Positions 1 through 8,307 of a stretch of DNA of 64,000 bases are shown here, piece after piece; the first letter of the stretch is position 1, and each line of letters begins with the position of its first letter. Source of the DNA: Pseudoflavonifractor capillosus (GTDB taxonomy: Bacteria > Bacillota > Clostridia > Oscillospirales > Oscillospiraceae). Below the pieces are notes generated by a model, which had not been told where the DNA came from, did not search any database, and was given only the letters and a program-made list of their open reading frames with translations. The stretch is from assembly GCF_016899775.1 (NCBI RefSeq), contig NZ_JACJJE010000005.1:1-64000 (forward strand), given 5' to 3'. The translations under genes and the position numbers were made by a program.

Positions 1-11
1 TCCATTTTTTC

Positions 12-52
12 GCCCCCATATCTGTTTCTATTTTACCAGATATGGGGGCTTT
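12..52 (+). terminator. Intrinsic terminator of a gene left of the window
   Basis: A 13-bp perfect inverted repeat (12/13-24 with 37-49, core GCCCCCATATCTG) is followed on the + strand by a T-rich stretch reaching to about 66. No gene is visible before it, so it probably ends a transcript entering from the left. Confidence 0.6.
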
Positions 53-73
53 GTGCTTGTTTTTTGACAGACT

Positions 74-109
74 GAGACCGCCGCGGCTGTCTGCCGCGGC
101 GGTCTCTTT
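74..109. terminator. GC-rich hairpin between convergent units
   Basis: A perfect 13-bp inverted repeat (GAGACCGCCGCGG) with a 7-nt loop, followed by TTTGCTG on the + strand. It lies between the left-hand terminator and the 3' end of the helicase gene and may act in both directions. The rest of 1-200 holds nothing I recognise. Confidence 0.45.
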
Positions 110-200
110 GCTGTCAGAAAGCGGGAAAGCCGTTTTTTTCGCTTGGCTTCAGAAAATCTTTCCCTCAAGTTTCTGGAAAACTGCCTGGGGAGATTTTGGG

Positions 201-2363
201 TTACCCAGGGGGAAGGCCCTCCAGCCTGGCCCGGAAGGAGATCTTCCGGGGGGTATCTATAGAGTCAAACTGAACGGAGTAGGCCCCCCTGTCCAGATCC
301 ACCTCCAGGACGGTGCCCGGACCGAACATGGCGTGCTCCACCCGCTGTCCCGGGGAGAAGCGGTCAGTCTGGTCCGCCTCGGGCAGATACCGCAGGCTGT
401 GGTCGATGTAGCTCCGTGCGTCCCGGATGAGCCCCTCCTGGGGCTCCTGGGGGAAGGTGAGCAGGCTGGGGTCGATGTCCAGCAGAAACCGGGAGGGATA
501 CCGGGGGGAGCCGTCAAAGTTCCGGCCGTCCGCCTCGGACAGGTAGAGGCCCTTCTCCGCCCGGGTGAGGGCCACAAAGGCCAGCCGCCGCTCCTCCTCC
601 ATCCCCGGGAGGGTGCGCACCTTCCGGGAGGGGAAGATCCCCTCGTTCATCCCGCACAGGAACACGTAGGGGAACTCCAGCCCCTTGGCGGCGTGGACGG
701 TCATCAACTTCACCTTATCCCCCGGCTCCCCGGCGTCGGCGTTGGTGAACAGGGCCACATGGGACAGATAGTGCGCCAGGGTGCTCTCCTCGCCGCAGGT
801 GGTCTCGTACTCATAGATGGACTGCTTCAGCTCCGCCAGGTTGTCCAGTCGTTCCTGGCTGCCCTCGGTGCGGAGCATGGCCTCATAGCCGCTCTCGTTG
901 AGCAGGGCGGAGAGCACCTCGGAGATAGGGCGGTTTTCGTACCCGGCGGAGAAGAGCTCCACCAGGGAGACGAAGGCGGAGGCTTTGGTGCCCTTGAAAA
1001 TGGGGTCCTCCAGGCTGTCGGTGAGAGCCTGGTACAGGGTGCACCCGTGTTTTTGAGCGTACTCCTCCAGAAAGGCCATCCGCCGCTTGCCTAGGTTCCG
1101 CTTGGGCACATTGGCCACCCGCCGGAAGGACAGGTCGTCCCGGTAGACGATCATCCGCAGGTAGGAGAGGGCGTCCTTGATTTCGGCGCGCTGGAAAAAC
1201 TGCACCCCGCTGTAGATGGTGTAGGGCAGTTTCTCCTCCAGCAGCACCTGCTCCACCGTCCGGGTCACGTAGTGGGCCCGGTAGAGGACGGTCATGTCCC
1301 GGTAGGGCACCCCCTGACTGTGGAGGGCCTTCATCTCTGAAACCATCCACCGGGCCTCCTGCTCCTGGCTCTCCGCGAACTGGCACAGCACCGGGGGGCC
1401 GGAGGGCCGGGTGGGCCGCAGCTCCTTGGGGATGCGGTTCCGGTTTTTGGAGATGAGGGAGTTGGCCGCCGCCAAAATCTCCGGGGTGGAGCGGTAGTTG
1501 TCCAGCAGGAAGATGGTGCGGGCGCCCGGGAACTTCTGGTCAAATTCCAGCAGGTACTTCACATTGGCCCCCCGCCAGGTGTAGATGGTCTGGTCCGGGT
1601 CGCCCACGATGAACAGATTTTTGTGGTAGCCGCACAGCACCTCCATGAGCTCATACTGGAGCTGGTCGATGTCCTGAAACTCGTCGATCATAATGTACTC
1701 CAGCCGCTGCTGCCATTTGAGCTTGATGTCCGGGTGCTCCTGAAAGATGTACAGGGAAAATTTGATCAAATCGTTGTAGTCCAGGCCGAAGCACTTCTTC
1801 TCCTGGTACAGATAGCCGTAAAAGATGATGTCCGCGGGGGAGAAGGCCCGGTCGTACTTCTCCTTCAGCGCGTCCAGGGACAGGGCAATCAGGTCCCGGT
1901 AGTAGTCCGGCCGCTGGAACAGCTTCTGAATCTCGATCATGTCCCGGGCGGCGGAGAAGGTCATATCTCGGAGGGTGAGCCCCCGCTCCTCATAGATGAT
2001 CTGGAGTATAGCGTCAATGTCCGAGTTGTCCAGCACCAGGAAGCTCTTGGGGTACTGGACCGCGTGGCTGTCCTCCTGGAGGACGGAGACGCAGAAGCCG
2101 TGGAAGGTGTTGATATAGCCGGTGTCATTGTCGCCGGTGAGGGCGTGGATGCGCTGGCGCATCTCACCCGCCGACTTGTTGGTGAAGGTGACGCACAGGA
2201 TGTTCCCCGGCAGGATGCCCAGTTCGTTCACCAGATAGGCGAAGCGGTGGGTGAGGGCCCGGGTCTTGCCGGAGCCCGCCCCGGCCACCACCCGGATAAA
2301 CCCCTCGGTGGCGGTGACAGCCTCCCGCTGGGCCGGGTTGAGGCCCTGGAGCAGATCAGTCAT
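201..2363 (-). CDS. UvrD/PcrA-like superfamily 1 DNA helicase
   Basis: A 720-residue ATP-dependent 3'-5' DNA helicase of the UvrD/Rep family, acting in DNA repair or replication-fork maintenance. All SF1A motifs are visible: Walker A AGAGSGKT near residue 29, Walker B IDEFQDID, motif III VGDPDQTIYTWRGA, motif V TVHAAKGLEFPYVFLCG and motif VI ERRLAFVALTRA. The last 50 residues (GQRVEHAMFGPGTVLEV) resemble the PcrA/UvrD C-terminal Tudor-like fold that binds RNA polymerase. The region between motifs I and II departs from classical PcrA, so I assign the family but no symbol. The ATG at 2363 fits the family N-terminus (LNPAQREAV). The gene is monocistronic and divergent from the next gene. Confidence 0.93.
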   Translation of the reverse strand: MTDLLQGLNPAQREAVTATEGFIRVVAGAGSGKTRALTHRFAYLVNELGILPGNILCVTFTNKSAGEMRQRIHALTGDNDTGYINTFHGFCVSVLQEDSHAVQYPKSFLVLDNSDIDAILQIIYEERGLTLRDMTFSAARDMIEIQKLFQRPDYYRDLIALSLDALKEKYDRAFSPADIIFYGYLYQEKKCFGLDYNDLIKFSLYIFQEHPDIKLKWQQRLEYIMIDEFQDIDQLQYELMEVLCGYHKNLFIVGDPDQTIYTWRGANVKYLLEFDQKFPGARTIFLLDNYRSTPEILAAANSLISKNRNRIPKELRPTRPSGPPVLCQFAESQEQEARWMVSEMKALHSQGVPYRDMTVLYRAHYVTRTVEQVLLEEKLPYTIYSGVQFFQRAEIKDALSYLRMIVYRDDLSFRRVANVPKRNLGKRRMAFLEEYAQKHGCTLYQALTDSLEDPIFKGTKASAFVSLVELFSAGYENRPISEVLSALLNESGYEAMLRTEGSQERLDNLAELKQSIYEYETTCGEESTLAHYLSHVALFTNADAGEPGDKVKLMTVHAAKGLEFPYVFLCGMNEGIFPSRKVRTLPGMEEERRLAFVALTRAEKGLYLSEADGRNFDGSPRYPSRFLLDIDPSLLTFPQEPQEGLIRDARSYIDHSLRYLPEADQTDRFSPGQRVEHAMFGPGTVLEVDLDRGAYSVQFDSIDTPRKISFRARLEGLPPG

Positions 2364-2554
2364 GGCGGTGCCAGCCCCTTTCTCGAACGGTTGTTTGCTT
2401 TATTATACCAGACGCCGGGCCGGGGCTCAAGAGGGAGGCGGGAAATCCAAGCGGCTGGTTCCGGGCCGGAAGCGGTCCGGCCCCGGATTTTCATTGCGGG
2501 CCGGAGAAAAATGTGCTATTCTGTAACCTGCAACATCTTCTGGAGGTCGGTTCC

Positions 2555-3238
2555 ATGAAACAGTTTCAACCCTCGGAGTCCTTAGCGGTGGGATTTCTGC
2601 TGGCTCTCACCGGCGGACTGCTGGACGCGTACAGCTACTTAAATCGGGGCGAGGTGTTCGCCACGGCGGAGACGGGCAATATCGTCCTGATGGGAATCAA
2701 TCTGGCCCAGCAGAACTGGAGCGGCGCGCTGCACTATCTGCTGCCCGTGCTGGCCTTCACCGCCGGAATCCTGGCCGCCGAGTGGGTCCGCCGCCGCTGT
2801 GACCCCGGGGAGGGGCGTCCGCAGCGTCTCCACTGGCGGCTGCCCCTGTTGCTGGCGGAGTGCGTGGCCATTCTGGTGGTCTCGGCGCTCCCCATGGGAC
2901 CGCTGGACCCGCTGGCCAACATCATCATCTCCTTCGCCAGCGCCCTCCAGGTGGAGTCCTTCCGCAACATCCAGGGGTACGGCTGTGTCACCACCATGTG
3001 TACCGGAAATCTGCGCAGCGGGACGGAAAACCTGTTCCACTGGCTGTCCCGCCGGGAGCCCAAGGCGCCCCCCAAGATCAGGGTCTACTACGGCCTGATT
3101 ACCTGCTTTATCCTGGGGGCGGTAGTCAGCGGCCTGGCGAGCCCGCTGCTGGCCCAGCGGACGGCGCTGCTGGCCTGTGTGCCCCTGCTGGCGGTGTTTT
3201 TCCTGCTGCTGCGCGGGGAGAGAGGGAGCGGGACGTGA
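2555..3238 (+). CDS. YoaK-type (DUF1275) integral membrane protein
   Basis: A membrane protein of 227 residues with about six hydrophobic segments. It carries the family's early LTGGLLDAYSYL and TGNIVLMGINLA motifs, which match the DUF1275/YoaK family of unknown substrate. The start is placed at the ATG at 2555 because TGGAGG lies just upstream and the sequence from there matches the family N-terminus; an earlier in-frame ATG at 2513 lacks a good ribosome site. It stands alone between the divergent helicase and smc, with a terminator-like hairpin after it. Function is unknown; transport is only an inference from topology. Confidence 0.8.
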   Translation: MKQFQPSESLAVGFLLALTGGLLDAYSYLNRGEVFATAETGNIVLMGINLAQQNWSGALHYLLPVLAFTAGILAAEWVRRRCDPGEGRPQRLHWRLPLLLAECVAILVVSALPMGPLDPLANIIISFASALQVESFRNIQGYGCVTTMCTGNLRSGTENLFHWLSRREPKAPPKIRVYYGLITCFILGAVVSGLASPLLAQRTALLACVPLLAVFFLLLRGERGSGT

Positions 3239-3287
3239 GTTCCGCCTCCGATGCCGTCAGAAGAACACCCCTATCAGGGAGCTGAAG

Positions 3288-3322
3288 AGCCCGGAGAGAC
3301 AGCTGTGTCCTCCGGGCTTTCT
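3288..3322 (+). terminator. Terminator after the YoaK-type gene
   Basis: An AGCCCGGAG / CTCCGGGCT stem with a 13-nt loop followed by TTTCTG separates the YoaK-type gene from the smc promoter. Confidence 0.5.
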
Positions 3323-3373
3323 GCTGGGGAAAGGGGGCGCTCCCAGTTCTGCGGGCGGATGCCATCTGCCGCC

Positions 3374-3402
3374 TTGAAAAGGGAGGGGCGGTGTGGTACA
3401 AT
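3374..3402 (+). promoter_or_regulatory. Vegetative promoter of smc
   Basis: TTGAAA (3374-3379), a 17-bp spacer and TACAAT (3397-3402) preceded by TGG, i.e. an extended -10. It lies about 100 nt upstream of the smc start. The same TGTGGTACAAT block recurs before rph and at 53122. Confidence 0.7.
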
Positions 3403-3506
3403 AAAATGCTTCATACTTTCTGAAATACCGGGGTGGGCGGAGGGGAGAGACCGCCGCGCCCCAGGGGAGAGAAATTGCAAGGACAGGAAAAGGGAGAGGT
3501 GTGCTT

Positions 3507-6500
3507 ATGTACCTGAAGGCATTGGAGATCCAGGGGTTTAAATCCTTCCCGGACAAGACGGTGCTCACCTTCGGCGAGGACATCACCGCCATCGTGGGCC
3601 CCAACGGCTCGGGCAAGTCCAACATCTCCGACGCCATCCGCTGGGTGATGGGGGAGCAGTCCACCCGCACCCTCCGGGGGGGCAAGATGGAGGACGTGAT
3701 CTTCGGCGGCACGGCCCAGCGCAAGCAGACCGGCTACGCGGAGGTCTCCCTGGTGCTGGACAACACCACCCACCTCTTTGATCTGGAGGAGAGCGAGGTC
3801 ATGGTGACCCGCCGGTACTACCGCTCCGGGGAGAGCGAGTACTACATCAACCGCCGCTCCGTCCGCCTCAAGGACATCAACGAGCTGTTCATGGACACCG
3901 GCCTGGGCCGGGAGGGCTACTCCATCATCGGCCAGGGCAAGATCGACGAGATCCTGTCCCAGAAGTCCGCCGACCGCCGGGAGGTCTTTGAGGAGGCCGC
4001 CGGCATCTCCCGCTACCGCCACCGGAAGGAGGAGGCCGAGCGAAAGCTGGAGCGCACCGACGAGAACCTGGTGCGCATCAACGACAAGATTGCCGAGCTG
4101 GAGCTCCAGGTGGAGCCCCTCCGAGAGCAGAGCGAGAAGGCCAAGAAATATCTGGTGCTCCGGGACGAGCTGCGCGGTCTGGAGATCTCCGTGTGGCTGG
4201 ATACCCTGGAGCGCATCCGAGTGAACAACATCAAGCTGGAGACCGACTATAAGGAGGCCGTCCGCCAGAAGGAGGAGGCCGAGGGGGCGGTGGAGGAGCG
4301 CTTCGCCCAGGCGGAAAAGCTCTCCGAACAGATGCGGGACAAGGAGGTCCAGGCCGACCAGCTGCGCTTTGCCATCCAGAGCCGGGAGGCCACCATCCGG
4401 GAGCTGGAGTCGTCGGTGGCCGTGCTCAAGAGCAGCATTCAGCACAATCTGGAGAACACCCAGCGCATCCGGGAGGAGCTGGAGCAGCGGGAGGGCCGCC
4501 AGGACAGTTTATCCGGGCAGATCGCCGAGCGCGCCGCCCGTCTGAGCGAGATTGAGAAGCAGCTCTCCGACACCCGCTGCCGGGCCGAGGAGCAGAACCA
4601 GAAGGCCCAGGAGGCTTTACGCACGGCCGGCACCCTGGCCCAGGAGCTGGAGGCTTTACGGGGGCAGGAGGCCACCAAGACCGCCGACGCCCACCAGGCC
4701 AAGGCCCTCCTCTCCGCCCTGGCCGCCGCCGCCCAGGAGGTGCTGGACCGGGACGGGGCGGTGCGCCAGGAACTGCGCGGTCTGGAGGAGCGGCTGGACT
4801 TTGCCCGCACCGACCTGGGGGAGGCGGACAAGAAGCTGAAACAGGCCCGGGAGGAGCGGGACAGCGTCCAGAACGTGATCTCCGGCTACGCCCTGCGGCT
4901 GGAGAGCCGGAAGAAGAAGGCCGCCCAGGCTCAGGAGCGCCACACCCGCCTGCGGATGGATGAGAACGCCCTGGCCTCCCGGATCAAGTTGCTCACCGAG
5001 ATGGAGAAGGACCGGGAGGGCTACTCCAAGGCGGTGAAACTGGTGATGGGGGAGGCCGACCGGGGCAGCCTCCGGAACATCCACGGGCCGGTGGCCGGGC
5101 TCATCCACGTGCCCGACCTGTACACCGTGGCCATCGAGACCGCCCTGGGGGGCGCCATGCAGAACATCGTGGTGGACCGGGAGGAGGACGGCAAGGCCGT
5201 CATCCAGTACCTGAAACGACGGGACGGCGGCCGGGCCACCATCCTGCCCCTGAGCTCCATCCGGCCCTACGACCTGCGGGAGGCGGGCAGCCTCCAGCGG
5301 GAGCCCGGCTTTGTGGGGGTGGCCGACCAGCTGGTGCAGTTCGACCCCAGGTACCGGAATGTCTTTTCCAACCTGCTGGGCCGGGTAGTGGTGATGGAGG
5401 ATCTGGACGCGGCCATCGCCGCGGCCCGGAAGTACGGCTATAAGTTCCGCATCGTCACTTTGGACGGACAGGTGCTCAACCCCGGGGGCTCCATGACCGG
5501 CGGCTCCGCCAGCCGCTCGGCGGGCATCCTGAGCCGGGCCAACGAGTTGGAGCGGCTGAATACCCAGGCCCAGGGCCTGAAGGAGCAGCTTGCCCAGGCG
5601 GCCCGGGAGCTGGAGAGCGCCAGCCGGGAGGCGGAGGCCGCCTCCTATGAGATGGAGACTGCCCAGGGCCAGCTGCGAGAGTGGGAGGACGCCATTCTGA
5701 AGGCTCAGGGGGAACAGAACCTGTGCAAGAGCGTCCTCTCCGACCTGGAGCGCCAGCAGGAGAGCCAGCGGGCTGAGTTGGAGCAGCTGAAACAGCGCTC
5801 TGAGGAGATCGAGCGGGACACCCAGGCCGCCCGGGCGCGCATCCAGGAGCTGGAGGGGGAGGCCGCCGCCCTGAAGAGCGAGGCGGAGGGCAAGGCCCGG
5901 GGCCAGAACGACCTGCAGGAGCGGTCTTTGAAGCTGACCCAGGAGCTCTCGGAGCTGAACGCCGCCCTGGCCGCCCTGGAGGCGGAGCGGGAGGCCACCA
6001 GCAAAGGGCTGGAGGAGCTGGAGAGCTTACGCAATGACATCGCCGGGGACCAGGAACAGAGCCGGGCTCTCATCGGCGACTACGAGGAGAAAAACGAGGC
6101 TTTCACCCGGGAGATCGGGGAGAAGGAGGCCCGCCTGGCCCAGCTGCGCCGGGAGAATGAGGGACAAAACCAGGCCATCGCCCAGCTCAACCAGGAGAAG
6201 CTGAGCTTGGAGGGGGAGCGGGTGAAGGCCACCCGGGAGGGCCAGGAGAAGAACAAGGAGCTGCTGACCATCAGCGGCGAGGCCTCCCGCCTGGAGCAGA
6301 AGAAGGTGGCCGCCTCCCTGGAGGAGAAGCAGCTGCTGGATAAGCTGTGGGAGACCTACGAGCTCTCCCACGAGGCGGCCAAGCTCCAGCGGGTGGAGAT
6401 TGAGTCGGTGCCCAAGGCCAGCCGCCGCATCGCCGAGCTGAAAAAGCACATCTCCGCCCTGGGCAATGTGAACGTGGGGGCCATCGAGGAGTTCCAGCGG

Positions 6501-7079
6501 ATCAACGAGCGGTACACCTACCTCACCGACCAGCGGGACGACGTGGAGACCGCCAAGAAGGAGCTGGAGGACGTGATCGCCCAGATCACCGGGGAGATGA
6601 AGACCATCTTCGCCCGGGAGTTTGAAAACATCAACCAGGCGTTCCAGCAGACCTTCCAGGAGCTCTTCGGCGGCGGACGGGCCGCCCTGGAGCTGGAGGA
6701 CCCGGATGACATCCTCAACTGCGGCATCGAGATCAAGGTGCAGCCCCCCGGCAAGGCTCTGAAGGTGCTCTCCCTCCTGTCCGGCGGAGAGAAGGCCTTT
6801 GTGGCCATTGCCCTGTACTTCGCCATTCTGAAGGTGCGCCCCACCCCCTTCGTGGTCATGGACGAGATCGAGGCCGCCCTGGACGACAACAACGTGGTCC
6901 GCTTTGCCCGGTATATGCGCTCCATGTCCGATAAGACCCAGTTCATCGTCATCACCCACCGCCGGGGCACCATGGAGGAGGCCGACGTTTTGTATGGCGT
7001 GACGATGCAGGAACAAGGCGTGTCCCGGATGCTTACAATTAACCTCAACGACGTGGAGAAAGAACTGAATATCCGGTGA
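3507..7079 (+). CDS. smc: Chromosome segregation/condensation ATPase SMC
   Basis: A 1190-residue SMC protein, the core of the bacterial condensin that compacts and segregates the nucleoid with ScpA and ScpB (not in this window). The N-terminal head has Walker A GPNGSGKSN near residue 33. Two long coiled-coil arms flank a hinge at roughly residues 520-670 (start HGPVAGLIHVPDLY, GGSMTGGSAS near its end). The C-terminal head carries the ABC signature LSGGEKAF near 1091 and Walker B VVMDEIEAALDD. The length is normal for Firmicutes. I chose the ATG at 3507 over a GTG at 3501 because GGGAGAGG is optimally spaced and MYLKALEIQGFKSF matches the family. The gene has its own promoter; ftsY follows after a small insertion, as in the conserved smc-ftsY order. 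Confidence 0.98.
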   Translation: MYLKALEIQGFKSFPDKTVLTFGEDITAIVGPNGSGKSNISDAIRWVMGEQSTRTLRGGKMEDVIFGGTAQRKQTGYAEVSLVLDNTTHLFDLEESEVMVTRRYYRSGESEYYINRRSVRLKDINELFMDTGLGREGYSIIGQGKIDEILSQKSADRREVFEEAAGISRYRHRKEEAERKLERTDENLVRINDKIAELELQVEPLREQSEKAKKYLVLRDELRGLEISVWLDTLERIRVNNIKLETDYKEAVRQKEEAEGAVEERFAQAEKLSEQMRDKEVQADQLRFAIQSREATIRELESSVAVLKSSIQHNLENTQRIREELEQREGRQDSLSGQIAERAARLSEIEKQLSDTRCRAEEQNQKAQEALRTAGTLAQELEALRGQEATKTADAHQAKALLSALAAAAQEVLDRDGAVRQELRGLEERLDFARTDLGEADKKLKQAREERDSVQNVISGYALRLESRKKKAAQAQERHTRLRMDENALASRIKLLTEMEKDREGYSKAVKLVMGEADRGSLRNIHGPVAGLIHVPDLYTVAIETALGGAMQNIVVDREEDGKAVIQYLKRRDGGRATILPLSSIRPYDLREAGSLQREPGFVGVADQLVQFDPRYRNVFSNLLGRVVVMEDLDAAIAAARKYGYKFRIVTLDGQVLNPGGSMTGGSASRSAGILSRANELERLNTQAQGLKEQLAQAARELESASREAEAASYEMETAQGQLREWEDAILKAQGEQNLCKSVLSDLERQQESQRAELEQLKQRSEEIERDTQAARARIQELEGEAAALKSEAEGKARGQNDLQERSLKLTQELSELNAALAALEAEREATSKGLEELESLRNDIAGDQEQSRALIGDYEEKNEAFTREIGEKEARLAQLRRENEGQNQAIAQLNQEKLSLEGERVKATREGQEKNKELLTISGEASRLEQKKVAASLEEKQLLDKLWETYELSHEAAKLQRVEIESVPKASRRIAELKKHISALGNVNVGAIEEFQRINERYTYLTDQRDDVETAKKELEDVIAQITGEMKTIFAREFENINQAFQQTFQELFGGGRAALELEDPDDILNCGIEIKVQPPGKALKVLSLLSGGEKAFVAIALYFAILKVRPTPFVVMDEIEAALDDNNVVRFARYMRSMSDKTQFIVITHRRGTMEEADVLYGVTMQEQGVSRMLTINLNDVEKELNIR

Positions 7080-7208
7080 GGCGTTGATAGAAGTGCAGAT
7101 GGAATATCCAGTACGAAAACAGATCCGGTTGAAGGATTATGATCACAGTAAAAACGGCGCGTATTTTGTGACGATTTGTACGGAAAATCGGATGCACCTT
7201 TTCCCATT

Positions 7209-7234
7209 TGTAGGGGCGGCCCCATGTGGCCGCC
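7209..7234 (-). repeat. REP-like palindromic repeat, inverted copy inside the RAYT gene
   Basis: A 26-nt unit (first bases TGTAGGGGCGG, last GGCCGCC) that is the exact reverse complement of the unit at 7372-7397 and of the one at 55488-55513. Each unit is itself a near-palindrome with GGCGGCC and GGCCGCC arms. It is read in frame as part of the transposase. Confidence 0.85.
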
Positions 7235-7371
7235 CGCATCCCGCGCGGGAAATTGCGGAAACATGGATGCAAAAGATACCGGAAAAATTTCCCCAAGTCT
7301 CCTAGTGCCATTATGTGATTATGCCAAATCATGTTCATATTCTCCTTGTGATCGATGCCGGAGAAGGGACG

Positions 7372-7397
7372 GGCGGCCACATGGGGCCGCCCCTACA
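7372..7397 (+). repeat. REP-like palindromic repeat, direct copy inside the RAYT gene
   Basis: The second unit of the pair. It is identical over 26 nt to 55488-55513 and ends in CCGCCCCTACA. With 7209-7234 it could fold into a 26-bp perfect stem enclosing 137 nt, an arrangement like a REPIN. Confidence 0.85.
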
Positions 7398-7619
7398 GGC
7401 AATCTTGGATTGGTATAAGACCATGACGACAAACGCGTATATCCGCAATGTTCGGGAGGGAACGCTTCCGCCGTTTCAAAAAAGAATTTGGCAGCGCGGA
7501 TATTATGAACATATTGTCCGCAATGAATCGGACTATCTGAATATCTGGACCTACATCGACCAAAACCCTGCCCGATGGACACAGGACGAGTATTACCAGG
7601 AAGAACGGGAGAGACAGCC

Positions 7620-7943
7620 ATGAATGATAAGAAAAAACGCACAATTTTATCCGTTGTGGGGATGGTTGCCCTGCTGATTGTCTGTGTAATCGGGGTTCAG
7701 GCGGTATTTGCCGGGCTGGGGATGGTAAGCGCCCAGAATGGGGGCGTCTCCTCCAGCCAGAGCGCCCAGGCGGAGGGAGACGGAAGCCAGCCGGCTCAGG
7801 AGCCTGGTGCGTCTTCCGTGCCGGAGGATGCCGGCTCCGCCCAGCCCGCCCCCAGCTTCTGTCCCTTCTGCGGCGAGGGCCTGCCCTCCTCCTTCCAGTG
7901 GGGCCAGTTCTGTCCCTACTGCGGGGAGCAGATCGAGGCGTAG
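7620..7943 (+). CDS. Membrane-anchored zinc-ribbon protein
   Basis: A small protein of 107 residues. An N-terminal hydrophobic helix (about residues 9-31, LSVVGMVALLIVCVIGV) is followed by a low-complexity Ser/Gln/Pro/Ala linker. The C-terminal double CxxC zinc ribbon (FCPFCGEGLP and FCPYCGEQ) suggests a membrane-tethered metal-binding domain, probably cytoplasmic. The ATG at 7620 overlaps the transposase stop as ATGA, so it may be translationally coupled to that broken frame. I do not know its function. The neighbouring gene also encodes a cysteine-rich ribbon protein, so the two may work together. Confidence 0.65.
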   Translation: MNDKKKRTILSVVGMVALLIVCVIGVQAVFAGLGMVSAQNGGVSSSQSAQAEGDGSQPAQEPGASSVPEDAGSAQPAPSFCPFCGEGLPSSFQWGQFCPYCGEQIEA

Positions 7944-7980
7944 GAAAAAGCCACGTAGAAAAGAGTAGGAGGGAGATCAC

Positions 7981-8292
7981 ATGGAGAAAAAGCTGAGCTG
8001 TCTGCGCTGCGGCCGGGATATGGTTTTTTTGAGACGGGAGCACTTGCAGCTGGGCAAAACCGGGCTGTTCACCGGGGACTGGGGCAATCTGCTGGCCGGA
8101 GCCCTGGATGTGGCCATCCTCCAGTGCCACGGCTGCGGAAAGCTGGAGTTTTTCAAAGGGGACGCCTTTGAGGAGCAAGACGAGGGTCCGGCGGGTGACC
8201 TGGCCCAGGTGACCTGTCCAAACTGCGGCGTGCGCTACGACTGCGACTATCCTAAGTGCCCGGCATGCGGCACAAAGAACACCATTTTTTAA
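7981..8292 (+). CDS. Small protein with two zinc-ribbon motifs
   Basis: A 103-residue protein beginning MEKKLSCLRCGRDM. It has a CxxC near residue 8, a second pair CHGCGK near residue 45, and a C-terminal CPNCG plus CPACG ribbon. It contains no transmembrane segment or signal peptide. The N-terminal half resembles small zinc-ribbon nucleic-acid-binding-type proteins common in Clostridia. AGGAGG precedes the ATG. It sits 15 bp before ftsY and may be cotranscribed with it. Function not established. Confidence 0.7.
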   Translation: MEKKLSCLRCGRDMVFLRREHLQLGKTGLFTGDWGNLLAGALDVAILQCHGCGKLEFFKGDAFEEQDEGPAGDLAQVTCPNCGVRYDCDYPKCPACGTKNTIF

Positions 8293-8307
8293 GGAAGGAA
8301 CGACACC

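Larger units (their letters stand above)
7084..7623 (+). pseudogene. REP-associated tyrosine transposase (RAYT, Y1/HUH), interrupted by one in-frame TAG
   Basis: A 180-codon frame encoding an IS200-like Y1 single-strand transposase of the RAYT class. The N-terminal part reads KNGAYFVTICTENR. The HUH motif is MPNHVHILL, and the C-terminal RGYYEHIVRNESDYLNIW and YIDQNPARW are typical and should include the catalytic tyrosine. One nonsense codon, TAG at 7303-7305, splits the frame just before CHYVIMPNHVH; both halves stay in the same frame, so a single TTG-to-TAG change would explain it. The gene contains an inverted pair of exact 26-nt palindromic repeats translated in frame (VGAAPCGRPH and GGHMGPPLQ). 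It begins directly after the smc stop and ends with an ATGA overlap into the next gene. Start is TTG 7084 or ATG 7099. Probably inactive unless the stop is read through. Confidence 0.85.

Noticed and set aside
7303-7305. Programmed read-through of TAG (pyrrolysine or suppressor) in the transposase
   Set aside because: A single substitution explains the stop, and nothing in the window (no pyl genes, no downstream signal) supports recoding.
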